Assembly (NCBI RefSeq): GCF_910592395.1
Contig: NC_088314.1
Coordinates: 6,138,001-6,202,000 of the forward strand
Length of the DNA stretch: 64,000 nt
Source of the DNA: Lineus longissimus
Taxonomy: Eukaryota > Nemertea > Pilidiophora > Heteronemertea > Lineidae
Direction: 5' to 3'
Shown: piece by piece, positions 24,201 through 39,200 of the stretch
Layout of the letters: every line of letters begins with the position of its first letter
Numbering within the stretch: position 1 is the stretch's first letter
Made by a program: the position numbers and the translations under genes
The notes under the pieces: model-generated
Databases searched by the model: none
Told to the model about the DNA's origin: nothing
What the model saw: only the letters and a program-made list of their open reading frames with translations

Positions 24201-27200
24201 CGCTAAGCAACAGAACATGACAGGACATGCAGCGGCAGTTGGCAGAAATAAGATAACTTGGAATAATATGTTTATTAGGACATTATCAGATATTCCATAT
24301 GATATTTGGCATGTCGTGATAACTTCCAATGCAAGCCATAATTTCCAGCCAATGAAAGTTGATATACAATGTACTGAAGCTGTTTATTCCAATCTTGAAA
24401 AATAATTCTACACCTCTGGTTTCTAATGGCAATGATGAGATTAACACTTGAATAAACAGCCACAAGAATTGAAAACTAACCTATTTCTATCTATCAGCAG
24501 TAGCAAGCTCTGAAGCGATACAAATGTTGATATTCCAAGGGTGCAGTAGTGACTGACACCTCGTCCCCAGACATGCTGAGGGACAGAGCCAGTGGGGTGT
24601 AGGAGAAACTGCTAACAGACCATTAAGTGATTCGTTGGTCATTTTGGACACCCCCTGGCCTGGTCGGCATGAATATCAACATTGTTGTGGACTTCCAATA
24701 AAAATCTCTTTGTAAATGAAACCAAAATAGTGGTTTTCAGAGATTTCCATGGGAAGAAAACCATATTCAAAACATTCATGTGAATAAGCGAATGCATAGA
24801 GCTTGGCACACCACCAGATCATCAATATCAGTATCATACCTACTTCAAACCTTTAACGCGTATGGAAGGAAAATTAAACAAAAGGTTTAGCATAGAAAGT
24901 GCTACTTAATCTTGCAAATGGTGCAAAAAGCTCTGTACACCTTGGCTAATTATTTCAGCTTGAAGTAATTCATAGATAAATACCGTGGTCTAGCCAAGCT
25001 AAGCCTATAAATCTGAGTTTCCATCATCAGCATCATCATCATTCTAGCACTTTGATTGATAAGACTGAAGAGAGTTCCCACTCAAAAACAGGTAGGCAAC
25101 TAACCCTTTATAATGAAAACTCAAGAAATTGGCTAATTTTTGACCAACCCACACAGCATTTCCTTATATGCAGATTGCATTCTGATGAAAACAACAAACA
25201 AGCTTACAGCCCTGTCCATCTTAATTCTGACTGCCACAACCAAAAAGCAGTTCCCACAGAGTAGTGAAGAGAATTAATACTTCCCAAGAAGGGTAGTACA
25301 TGGTTAACATAGCTCCCAAGCTTTCCCACATCACCCCTTCACCAAACATAATAGCAGGTTGGGTTAAGTGTCTTGTCAAATGTAGGTAAATTTGACCTCG
25401 GAATCATTTCAGTGCCTAAAGGCAAGAGAGCGAGTTAAGAATTTTTTACTGTTTACCGTTTTAACCCCATGGGCATACTTCACTAATGTAAACATTACTT
25501 TTTTAACAGTCGATTGCAACCTGATCAACAAGCAGTTTTTCAGGTAATGAACACGGTATATGAATCAGTTCATGAGTTAGGCACTCTTTGGTACTATCAA
25601 ATAAGATAAGGTTTGGCTTTCGTGAACTTCCTTGAGCTGAGATCAGGCAGGAGGGGGCAACTGCTGCAGTTTTAACAGTCAGAATGTTTCACAACCATGA
25701 ACTCATCTCTTTTGGTTATTAAGAGGAAGTTAGGTTGGGATTGCCATCCATTGATGATGTCAAGGGAAACATACTAGCACTACTGGACAATGTACATCAA
25801 TGTACATGATTCACAGCAGGTTAACATGGTTAGGTGAAACAAAGCATGGGCCAGTAGAGGACCCATTACCTGATGTGATAGAGAGGATGAGTTGCTTCAG
25901 ATCGTCGGGGGTTAACGGTTCACCACCGTCAGTCTCGGCTAGATCAGACAGAGGCAAGCTATCGGGAGAGTCAAACTGCAACGAAAAGACGACCATGCAG
26001 GTACAACATGCTAAACAAAATAAACAAAGCGAGGAAAAGTTGTGTTTGCATCAAGAACTTCAAAAAGTGCTCACGCAGATACATCCATGTTGCAGTGCAC
26101 AGACTTTGTGTAGACCACAGTTGAGAGAAATATCATTCGTCTTGTATTATTATGATGCCAGTTGAAATTTTGAATACATAGCATCAGGCATTGCATATGC
26201 AACAGGCCATGCATGTAGGCTTTTCAGATTTTTGGTCATGAGCATAGCCTGTCATCAAAATGATTACAAATGTAAGGCATTTCAGACCTGAAATATTTCC
26301 AGAGGTCAATCACTTAAACGCCACTTTCTGTCAAATTAAAATACCCACAGGGACAGTATTTCCTGAATTGCTGATAGGTCAGCGTTTAGTAGAAATAGCT
26401 ATGGCAAAGTGGAAACACAACTTTTGCACAACAACAAAAACACACAAAACTGAAATTATAGACTAAAGGTAAAATGTACTGTGCAATAATGAAGACAAAA
26501 ATTAGATGAGATGAAAGATGAAATGGTATAGGGTAGATCAAAGCATGATTAACGCAGTCGCTGGATCAGCAATCTACTATGGGTGGGGTCAATCACGTCA
26601 TGACATACAAATGGAAAATGTGATTGTAGCACAAGCATGGTAAGGGTTCCATAGCAACTGGAATAATCACACTGGTACATCAAATCAAATGTTAACAGAC
26701 TCATTTGTTGTGTTTGCTGACTAGACTTAAAGGTTATGCGTTTCAGAGTAAATAGACCACTCACAAAAATTTAACAGTATACACCTTTCCAGAAATGGGG
26801 CGCTGAGTGTCCGAAATAGTGATGTCATAAGGGAAAACTAAGCCTCATGGTGGAGGGACAAAGGAGATAGTCATGGTTGACCAACAAACTTGAATGCCTT
26901 TAATGACGGACAAGGGGGAAAAAGTTGGTTCCAATGCAAGCCACCAATTTCGGGAAGCATGTATACAGTAGCATGCTTGAACCTTCTTGCGCTTTCTAAG
27001 ACTGCTGGAACTGCCTCTGAAGAAAACATATCCGAGTTGCACTCACTGTCAAGCAGGTTCCTCTTACAATTTTCAACCAAGTCTCCAATAAAAACCCACC
27101 CGATAAGTGTCAAATACAGATGCCAACTTCCTATCAACAAATCAGGAGAGGAGTCTTTCACAAGATAGGTATGTTTGGGTTTCCACCGGCATGATAGGGA

Positions 27201-30200
27201 CCATATACCTATGGCCGATCAGCAGAAAGAATATATGCAATGTGAGCTATCATGACCATAAAGACTTTGAACATGTCGGCACACAAAATTTCAGTCAAAT
27301 GGAAAAGGTCACAACTCAGACCAGTATTTACAGCTTTGAGACAGACTTTTGACTCGATCCACGTAAATTCTGCGCGATCCCACATAATTCAGTCTGTTGG
27401 CCAAGGTCACAGCTCACACTGGTAAAGCTTTGAGACAGCCCCATAATGTTGAGATAAGCTGTTAAAACTCAAACGTTCTCTTTCAAACATCAGAACATTA
27501 GTTGAAGGAGCAACAGATGTTAGAAGTATTATTCGATTGAAGAACACTTGGCATATGGTCTCCATCGTGAACCAATAATCGTCGCAAGTCGCAGCAACAA
27601 ATACCTCTTGTGTGCAGGGCCCGATAGATCTTGATCATTTCATTTGTCTGTTAATCTTGTGCAAATCACAATAGAGAAGTTCAGGATTGAGAAAAAGAAA
27701 GCTGCTGTTAGCATATTACGGTGCAAAACATTCAAGCATGCATGAGTAGTGAGAGGTTCAGATGATAGAGGAGCTTGCTACAATTACCAAAGACGAAGAC
27801 GGTTATTACTATCAAGCAATTTATTGCTCACTAAGTCGGTATATAATGATGATAATATCAATAATAATCTTATACCATAACAAAAGCATCCATTCCAAAC
27901 CATACATTTGATAGACAATGTTAAACAAGCTGGGGTGGGGAGCCATTTATGTCCTGACCATTACAAGCAAAAGCAAATTTCCCCTGAACACAAAACGGAT
28001 ATTTCAAAGTTTACGACGCCTTTGATTGTAATGTTTTGTACCCAATAGAATGCCTCCATGCCATTTAAAACATCATTTTAAAACTGTCAAGGCTTTTTCA
28101 AATACTTCTCAATTGGGGTGAAGTTAGATACCAAAACCACTGATCTTTTACCATCATAAGATAAAAACAGATATCAGAATTAGGCAGAGCTTAAGACAGT
28201 TGACACCTTGAAATCCTTCTCAAGCAGCACTATGATACGAAAGACAGTTTATTCTTAAATTGTGGTACGTCACTATGGTAACCAAAGTAACACTACAGAA
28301 TCAATATGTCATCTCAATTTCCACAAGTCTAGCCGCTCATTGCGCGACTAAAAAATATCACGAAAAGTTCACGGTTTACAACTACAGTGCATGTTTCTGG
28401 TTCTTTAATAATGTATTCCGTCATAAGCACTGTGACTGCCCTAACTCCAAATTCTGTTTCTGACAAACACCAAACAAAAGTTACCTTGCAATCCATTCCA
28501 TCACCAGTCTAAGCCTTTTTGTGGAAGCATGCTTTTTCACACAAACAGACAAAAACAACTGAAGAAACCTGTTAGACTTCGCTGGTTAGCCTTCAAGAGA
28601 TGACTTTCAGGGGCATTATGGCTAAACAACGTCAGACAAATCGTCAGGTCATGAACAGAGCTGGTGCAAAATCCAGGAAAGGAAGAACCCACATCAAACA
28701 GGTCAAAAGAACCAAGGTCAAATCCCTGTAGTGACAAAACATGGCTGCTGAAAAATACTTGTCCAGTAACTACTCTCAGCCATGGAACAATTTTCCACAA
28801 AATATTCAGTGAAGTTATTAGTAAAATCAAACCAAACCAAAAAGTTTTAAAAAACCAACATAATGAATGAGAGCATCAATCAGATGATTGACAATAAATT
28901 ATAGTCAATAATTAGAATATAACACTCCATCCCATTCCACACAAAGTTTGGAAAAAATACACAACTGAATCCTAATTTCAGAGATAAAACCTAAGAAAAC
29001 ATGCAAGAATAAACAGAAAGGGTTAAAAGTTCTACCGAAGGACGTATAACCTGCAAAGTTTAAGACCTATAGTATCAATATTTGCCCTGACCCAAGGTTT
29101 ATACCGAAGCCATTGAGACGATCGCAAAACTGATACTTTCTTTGAAACATAGAGATCTGAGATGGAGATTTAGAACCAAATAACATGAACTTTCTCCTGG
29201 CTCAGGTTTGACGCAACTGCAAGAGAATCAGACAGACAAGAATTCCCTTGAAGACTCTGACTGAGGTATTGGAAACATGCACACAGCTAGTATCCAAGGG
29301 GATTGTTCTTACCATTAGTTCCACCTCAAATTGCGAGATATTACAAGATAATTTAGATCCGGGTTCCGCCATTACCAAGCAACAGGTAGTTTGAGGATAA
29401 TGTGGAATTAAGTAAGATGAGGTGGATTCCAGACCAGCTTTGGTGTATAAGATGTCAGACCCAAAGACCAATCCATCAACTAAGATCTTGGCATACTGAA
29501 CATGTTGAAGGAACTACCTTATGTTCAGAAGTCCAACTCAATGGACAGTCTGATGAAAGAGCTACGAAACCAATGTGATGGCACTAAATGACCATTTTAA
29601 CGTTGTACATACACAATCACTCAAAATCCTGCAAGTTGGATGTGATGTGATGCTGGCATTTTCATTGCAGGCTACATGTACATGATACACAATAATAATG
29701 TATATCAAATTCCTACAACAAGTTCTCTAAATTCAAGTATTCAGGTAAAAAATTGATAAAAATGCAGACAAAAAAGGGTAAAAAATTCAGACTCGAAAAA
29801 TTGGCTAAAAAAAAGGTCAAAATATTTCACTTCCATTGATAAAACCTTTCTATTTTGAAATGGCAGGAATTTTTTACAAAGACCACTAAAACGTAATCTT
29901 ATTTTGGGAGGTGTACATGTCATGATCTGCTCTGATTACTACAAATATGTTGAATACAAATGCTAAGGACAAGGTTAAATGTACTCTATCTACATGAATG
30001 TACAACTGTACACCATTTATCTCCTCAAGTTCGGTATACAGATTTCAGACACCTGAGGCTAAACCAAATTGGTTTCTGCTACTTGTCATGCCATCAGGCT
30101 CAGCGACTGCAGTCATGTCAACAATGAACATCACTACTAATAAACAATTCCAATTTTTGTAATAGCTCAGGCCAATGCGCCCCTAGATGTGATGCAATAC

Positions 30201-33200
30201 CCCAAAACAAACTTCTGCCTTAAAACAAGTGCATCTTCATGGTAAGAATATCAACACTGTGACTGACACAATCAACACAAGTTCTACCAGACAGTAACAT
30301 CGTCTATCATCTCAACGATGTCAACCCAATCTTGCCACAACATATAGACATAGTCATATAACAAGCCCAGCCGCCGATAAAACTGCTGCAAATTGATAGT
30401 CCCAGCTCTTTGTTCAGACGATTATAGTCAATAAATCACTGCAAAAACCATTCCATAGGATGCATGGGCCATAAAACAACAACCAATTACCTTTATCAAC
30501 GACTTGTCAACAGGTAGCCAAGTACACTCGAAAAAGCGCTATGAAAAGTTGATATGGGTGGGTGTGACATTATCTTTTTAATGTAAAATCTGGAGCACAT
30601 TGTTGAAGCAGTGCCTTGGAGTCATCCTTGCAACACATTTGGAAAGGGAACTGTTGATGGATATGATATTGTCCCAAATCAGGAGCCAAATTATAAGTAT
30701 CATTGTTGAAGCAGTGTTTTGGAAAAGCTACATTTAAACAGTCTCTTGAAGCAGACAAATCAATACACTTTCAAAATCACGAGGTGTGCTTATTGACTGG
30801 CATCAATTTTAATGGAACAGATAATTGTCTATTGCAAGCACACCAACAGTGCACAAACAAGTGTCCTTTTGAAAGTGAGAACATTTTTCATGTTTTAGGC
30901 GAGCAGGATATTGGACGACGTAGATTAGCAGTGATTATGCATGACATGTACATACCATACTTATCTCCTGCAGAACTCCTGTCACAGAGCAGCACTCGAA
31001 ATGCAACACTCAGTTGTAGTGATTTCTGTCTATAAAGACAGTTTTGGTGCAGGCTCAACCACATCTCAGACACTTTGCACAGATCATATTCATGAAGACA
31101 CACACTGACAGAAGGCAATGCAGGAAGGGGTACTGGCACCAGCATTCACTAGCCACGTAATAAACAAGGTGTAGAGTGCAGGAAATTTTGCTTACGTACT
31201 ACATATATGATCCCTTTTTGAGCCAATTTGCATAATTACTCACAGGGTTCTGCTGCAGGAAAAAAAGACCCGATCAGACAGGGAGGACATGACGTTTGGG
31301 ACAAATGAGACAGAGGTGTGTATGAACTAATAAAGAGTCCCAACCTTAGCAAAACTTGATGAATTCTTGAACTGTGTTGAAACAAAACTTTTCCATGGCT
31401 TTAGGATTGGATGAACAAATAACGAAAATGAACTAGGTTTAAGTCTCCTAAATTTCAGTCGTTATGCCAATTACAATCAAGTGAGATGACTGCCATGGAT
31501 GTGCAGCCTGAGGTGTTAGAGTGGCTTCTGTGAATAATCAGTACCCTGTAACTAACTGACTACAAAAGACACAGTGGCAGACAACACGATGGTTTTTTGG
31601 TTTTCAATGAATGAATGGCAGATGCAGAAAAATGTGACACTCATCAATCAAATGAGAAGAAATAGAGTGAATTATGCAATGATTTATGAAAACAAATCAG
31701 GTAAAAAACTTAGCCAAGCACCTCTCAGAAAAAAACTGATAAAATCATAATTTGACTAGCTAGTTGCAATAAAAATTGTAGAAAAGACGTACTTCTGACC
31801 ATGACCTACATGTACAGAACCAAGCAAATGTCTTCAAACTTCAAGTCATTTGGGATGAACCTGAACTAAAACTGACTGCACTATTGTTTACTACATGTAC
31901 CAACAGCTTTCCTGCCCAAGTAACAAATACAGCCAAACTTGCACATGCGGCTTCTCGAGTCGTATAATTGCAACACTACGAAAATTGGCAGAATCTGTAA
32001 ATAGTTGCAAGTACTGAATATATGCAGGAATTGTCTGTGTGTTTGGATAAACAAACTATCCGAGAAGGGACCTGGCATAAATCAGCATCTCAGTCAACTA
32101 TCTTCCCAATCACTGTTTTAATGCATTTGTGCACCTACATGTATAACGAAGTTGTTGTTTCGACAGCTTAGACTGTTAGTCGCTAGAAAATATCTTGACT
32201 TGCCCGACACTGATTTAGACCTAGTCCCCAGGAACTGATAACCTAATGCATGAACAGAGCAGGATAAGAAACCAGGGGTAGCACTGGGTTCAGGTAGGGT
32301 CAGTAGTCTTTCAAGACCAAAATGAATTAGCATGATTACTTTCAACTGACATTCAAAGTACAGCCTACATTGATTACACAGCATGAAACTTGGCAGATAC
32401 TAATAAAACAGCAACCACATGGCTGGTCAGAAAGGATACCAACTCTGACAATGCTGATGCAAGGTAAAGTGGAGCCATCATAGCCCCAACAGTGTAAGAC
32501 AGGTGCATGTACTTGTACCATCTTACCTTACATATCAGCAAATAAAAAAGCTGGACCCACTGATGACTCTTTTGAAGTTGCCCCAGTCCAATTTGAAATT
32601 AAAAGTTATCACAGTCTATTGCCAAGTCTCTCCAAGGATTACATGTTAAATAATTTGTTTACCATGATTACAATTAGGACTCGTATATAAAGACACCAAG
32701 TTGTTTTAACCTCTCACACGAAGTGCTATCCCGGCTGTGAAGGGTAGAAGCCAGACAAAGAGGGTCCTAACAAGCAGGCAGAACGATTAACAATGCATTG
32801 ATGTCCACCACCCCTCACCCCTGTTCCGAGGACTAATCTAAGTCTTGGAAACAGGTGGCCTCAAAGTATTTTGGAAAACATATGCTATATTATGAAGCAA
32901 AGCAGGCGTCAAGAATCGAATGAGGTCATGGCATCCCAGGATTACCATTGATGGCAAAAAGGACTGACTTCGAGAAATGAATAAACGGTTCCCGACTTTC
33001 TACTTGCATTCTGATTTCTCATCTTGACACTGTTTCACTTTCCAACACGGCACATATTTTCTAAAGCGCAAGGAAGACACCCAAAGGATGAAGGGGACGT
33101 GATCGCACTTATGGATGGCTGGGAAAGGGATAGTGATGATGAATATGGTAAATGCAGTTTATTGCACAATGGCACATAGGGTAGGTTCCGTTAATCAGCC

Positions 33201-36200
33201 TGGACACAAACCTGAGAGACTTTCCGCACGGTTCCATCTCCAGGGGTTGGACTGGCCGACGGACTCATGCCTAAAGGTTTCGAATGATCGTTCGGACTCT
33301 CTGGACTAGAAAGTTGTAAAGTATTCCCTCCAACACGCATACCATACTTATGCGGAGTACTAGCAGAAGTTCCTCTCTTAACCTCAATGGGTGTCCCCAT
33401 CGAATTTTGAGCACTCACACTTGGAGGTCCATAACGTGCCACAATTGCTTCTTTCTTCCCGCCGGCTACTGGATGAAAGACTGGTTTGTTCGGCGGCACC
33501 GGTGGTGGAGTGCCACGACCAGCCGGACTGACCTTGCGAGGCTGACCACCACCGACTGTAAATGAAATTTTGCCACCAGACGGTGTTGTGAACACAGTCG
33601 TGCCAGAACCCTGGGCTGTATTAACATTGACCCTGGCACCAGGAGCAAGCACAACTTCATGCGGAGTGTTCGGGCGGTCAATTTTCAGATTTTCAGGCTT
33701 CTCTGGCTTTTCTGGTTTAGTCTGTAGTTGATACATTGCACGTTTAACATTAGAATCCGGTTTACCATCACGTTCCAAAGAGCCAGTGTCAACCTGTACC
33801 CGCCTGACCTCGGGTGGAGTATTAGGAGGTGTAGTTTTGTAAACTTTGACTTGTTTGGGTACTGCCTGAAGTGCTTGCATACCTAGTGGTGGACTCGGGC
33901 ACAAAGAAGGCTCGGCATTGTTCACAACAGGTTTATTTGGTGCATGAACACTACTCTTAATCTCAATACTCTGAGGTCCATCAGATCGTTTCTCTGCCAG
34001 CTGTCTCTGCAGAGATTCGACTTGTTGCTTCAACCGTTCCACCTCATTTGATAAATCACAACTGTAGCCATCGTCATGGCCCAATCGAGCTTTCAACTGT
34101 TCTCGCTCGGTATCAAAGTCAGACATCTGCTTCTCCATTGCCGCTTCCATTTTTATCGATTTCTTACTCTCCTCAACCAAACCTTCCGCCATGTTTTTCA
34201 TCTTCTGCCGCTCCTCTAGCAACAATTGTTCAAGAATTTTCGTCTTTCTCCTTTCGGCAAGGAATCTCTCAGTCATGCGTTTACGTTCCTTTATCAACAT
34301 GATTGCAACCTCTTTATGCTTAGATGCTGCTGTTTTCTCATCATCTAACGCGCCCTGTGATTTCTTCAAATCTTTCTCCATCTTCTTTAGCGAGTTCCTC
34401 TCGAATTCAATCTGCAGATAGACAAAACAGTGTTATTTTTCTGTGAAAATTATGGAAGCCAATTGTCTCAGCTGGGCTGCCCCCCTCCAAAATAAAAGTT
34501 TATATAACAAGAAAATTGGAAATCTGGCTGAGCATTCAAGATAAATTCTATTGGCTAGAACTAAGTATGTGCAATAAGATGATACTCTATGGGTGGGACG
34601 GTCTATGATTCAATCAGACTTGGTTACCTTCAAGGGGTTAGGGGAAGAGGCGAAGCCTGGAAGACAGGATTAGTCATAGAAACTACAGGGTGTCCCATGT
34701 GAAACTTTGGCAAATATCGTTATAGTTTTTTTAGAGCAGGAAAAAACCACTAATGAAACTGGCATTTAGTCGGTGAGACTCAAGTAAAGGGAAGGAGTTT
34801 TCTACAGTCGGTCTGAGTGGCAATGTGTGACATTTGAATGAAGATACTCTTGCTCTCACCTCGTTCTTTAACCTCTCACGTTCCTTCCCCAAGGCGTACG
34901 TCACATCATCTCCCTGCGCCATATCTTGAGCATGTTTCTTCTTCTCCACTTCTAACTCAGAGGTGAGCTGAAAAAACGAGACAGCGTTAAGAAGTTTGAA
35001 GCGTTCAGTGACTTTTGCTATTGAATTTTGTTTACAATGCTATATCAATTCCAATTCTAGTAAGATTTTCCGCCAACTTACTTTATGGTATTTGTGTTCA
35101 GTATTTTTCATTTGTTCTCTCATCTTGACCTGCGCCTTCTTCTGTATCGAGATGAGATTCTCCAACTGGCCCAGCTGGTTATCGTACATGTTCCTGACCG
35201 CATTCTCGTCAAACCCGTTTTCCCTCGTGCCATCTGAATCACGCTGGAGGGAATAGAACGGATCACCGAGTCCGAATCGACCGTACTTGGCTTGGTACAA
35301 CATCTGGCGGGCTTTCTCTGCCTGGAAAATAGCAAGAAGAAGATAGATTAAGATTCGTGACTGATGTACTTTGTGGAGATGGCTGTCATCCTCCTACATT
35401 TGCGTTCACAAATTTCAAGATAAAACTGTAATAATACTCTAATAAAGTTATTAGGGGGCACAGATGAAATAGAACTTATGGTAAGTTAGCCTCAAAGTGC
35501 ACGAATGGACTTAAGCTTTGGAATATTGAAATGTAAAATTGATGAGGTATCATTACTTCTTCAATCTGATCTAGCCTGTGGATAGAGCCAAATTATCAAT
35601 TAACTTCACGTTTTAATTGTGAACTTGTAAACTTGCAAACTCTGCATAATTTAAATTTTGATACCCTTTGTCAACCCTGTAACACTAATTCGATTAGAAT
35701 TTCTTGTTCTCAACCATTATCATATATAAAAGGTGCAAAATTAAAAGGAATGCGAACATTCCGCGTATACTCAATACAATATTGTTTGAGATTCTTCTGT
35801 TATATTGTATTTCAAGGGTTAGTCTCCTCTTGCTTGATCAACATTATCAAGGAACTGTAAACAACAAGGTAAACAGATAGTCGACTTAGGAGATCTATAG
35901 AATTAGTGTGAGGCCTTCCTTGGGTAGGAGGAGATCCGGTAGAACTGCATGAATCAGTTACAGGAATGTTGTAATACTAGCTGATGAGTCACTACCAGAA
36001 AGCGAGCTTGATCTTTGCTCAATATACATACATGTACGCAGACCAGCGAATCGAATGTACGCGGAGCAGAGAATCAATCACCAGTCACGCACACTGCCAG
36101 ATCAATAATTCATGAGCTTGAAAAATAATATGGAATTGCTTGTTGCTGAACTTGAGAGATTTGAAAACCTTTTTTTTAGAAGAGTCAACCAATAAATCCA

Positions 36201-39200
36201 GGAGTCTTAGACTCCTACAATTGATCAACGTGAAGTGGGTTGGAAAATTGGGTCTACGGCCACCATTTTATTGACAACTCTGAGATATAAGGGAGAGTTT
36301 TAGTGCTTCTACCAGGATTTGAAAAAGGCAGCATATCTTCTAATCACTTTTTGAGCGAAAAAGGCAGGGAGCAGTCTGGGTCAAAAGCCATGAATTGTCG
36401 TATACTAGATACACAATGTACCGTGAAAATCTTGAGGCTTCATTGAATATTTTGCTTACAACTGAATCTTCAGGCAAAGATACATGCAGGCTCGCCATGA
36501 CTACAACTATATCAATCTCTCTACACGCATCTATTGATTTTGGTTCCTCCTCGCTCAGAAAATGGAAATTGGAAATTATTCCCAAAAGAGGATAGCATTT
36601 ACCACGTTAGCCTACATGTACATGTACTGTTGTTTGTGTGGCCATTTCATATATGCCTTTCAGGAAGGGATAGATGTAGCAGTGTTAGATTAATAGCTAA
36701 ATCCTTCTTAGGACTGTCACAAATAATACGCAGGTGTTTTTAGTCTTGTGGCTAATCGTTCTGCATGTAAAAGTGGACATTTCACATCTCTGATCTATGC
36801 TGAACCATTGACTGCTAAAATGACTATATCATCATTTAGGATAAAACCATGCTCCAATGTAGCCTCGCATCTTTGCAAGTCTCAGAATCTGTCTGTCTGT
36901 CCGTTTGTCTGTCTGTCTGATGCACTGCACATAACCCATGAAGCAGAATCCAACACTATCATGAAATGTCATGTGAAACAGTACGTCTCAGGAACTCAAC
37001 CCAATCAACAGATTCACCATTGATTTTGGTGCAAGCCCGTTTCCATGGAAACAACATGGTTCTCATCTAGAAAAAAACCCAATAAGGAACGATAAGGTTT
37101 CAAATAGGATCAGATTAAGAATTTGATACGTCGCAAAGCAACAATGAAAGTTACAATGAAAAATAAAGACAAGATCGTTATTTGTGCCTCTCAATCGGTA
37201 TATAAGTGATCAGGAATATTTTACATCATACCATCGGAAGGAGAATGTCACATCAGGCAACTGAACTAAATGCAGCACACCATGAGCCCTAGCCCTCCTC
37301 TTCGGAAGACCTCCTGTTATCGTTTCACTAATCCAGGAATACGCAAAGAGCAGAAAACAGTCGGCTCCTGCTTTTTCAAAGTGATCTTTATCGGTTATTC
37401 TTGGTAATGCAAGGTGGAGCTCCAAGACAAGTTATCTGCTGTTTGTTGTCTCAACAGATTCAGATGATGTTGGACCTGTGTTACTTGAATGCCAATGCAA
37501 ATGTCAACTTGTCAAAGGTCAAGATGCATACACATACCTTGATACCCCATAAGAAAGTGTCATTATGTAGGCAACACAAAAATACATAACAAAAGTTGGC
37601 TTTTTTAGTGGAAAGTACATGTACTTGTCTTCATAACAGTCTTACTCTTAGGGGTAGCAATGCTAGCCAATGCTAAAAGCAACTGCATGCTTAGCCAAGC
37701 TTCTGCATGAATCAGAAAACAAAAGTATGAATGGTGATGCATCAATCTGCATGTACCATTGATATTCAGGTAACTTCAGGTACACTGTAGCAATAAGACT
37801 GCTGGTGTGTGCACCCTCGACCTCCACATGCATGTGTACATTTACACCCTCTGCTTCATATTGGATGGATGTCTAGACTGCACACTTATATATTTTTCAA
37901 AGGCTCTACTTTTTTCATTAAAGTCAAGCCAAAAGCCATTTCTGCATAAATGTGTAATTTTCCATTTATCATTCTGATGAGGAATTGTCGGCATTGTGAT
38001 GATGAAATAGCCCTTCAAAATATGATAAAAAACATCATTTATCCACACAAATATTGTATAATGGCTCAACAGGAAACATTTATCATTGTTTTCAAATGTA
38101 TTACAAGAGCAATCTGGTATAAAAGGCACCTACCACATATATAACACAAATATCATAAATCATCATGATTTGGCCTTGTCAGTGTTGGACTAATCAGTAA
38201 TTGCCCACTTACGTGTAGCAACATATTGTCACAACTATTTGATGTAGTCACATTAGGAATGATAATTACAGTAACTCCCTGCAGCTGGCATAAATTGACT
38301 AAATGAGTGAACCATCCTACTGTGGTTCATCACTGCTCCCAGTATACTTGCATATATGTGCACAATTTGTGTATGTCATTGACTATGCAGTGTTGTAATA
38401 TTTCACTCATGGGGAATTACTACCTCAAACCTTTCAGAGACATATGTGACGACGTATCACTATCAGTCCTACAATGTAATAGGCCCTATAGGGAGTCTCT
38501 TTTAATGGAAGTTACTCATATCAGTCATCTCTGAATCACTCAATACACTGACTCTTTTGAACTGAAGTTGTTCTGACATGAAGTGTAGTCACAGTGTTTC
38601 AACTAAATGGATACTTGAATTAACTCTGTTTGAATTGGTAGTAATTACCTTAAATTACAAAGTAATACCCTTTTTCTTGAAAACAATACGAGGCCTACTG
38701 AACAAGGTCAGTACTCTCAAACATGTCATAGACAAGAACAAACAGGGCTAATGTGAACAACAACACTAGCCATGATTTGAATCCTCTACTCAGTTGGGCA
38801 GAATGATTCACTTGAAAATTGCATGAAAACAACCAATTTGAGTCAAAACTAGTGTCCTTAATAGAGAGGGTATCCTTGAGAGGTGTCAGCTAAGGGAGGT
38901 TCCACTGTATATTGATAATGATAAATGTGTTATTATTATACCCTTCCTTGTTTATAAGGGCCAAGGGCTTCTGCTTGACCTCTTCATGAACATATTTCAT
39001 TTTCGGCTTACCTTTAGTGTAGCTATTACAACCTCTCTGGCCTGCAATTCCCCCTCCAGGTAACTGAGAAGACGCAGCAAGTCATTCTTGTTAAGTTCCA
39101 TCTTTGGATGTCTCTGCAAAAGTAAAAGCCAACATCAAATTGGGGCATATAAATTGAAATGTTGAACAGCCATAGCAAAAATGTCAGTGTCAGTACAACT

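Larger units (their letters stand above)
35322..39011. other. CTTNBP2 intron, 3.7 kb
   Basis: Between coding exons 2 and 3, which join in phase 0. It contains a (TCTG)n microsatellite at 36,888-36,919 and a partial MITE copy at 38,841-38,907. I see no coding sequence. Confidence 0.6.
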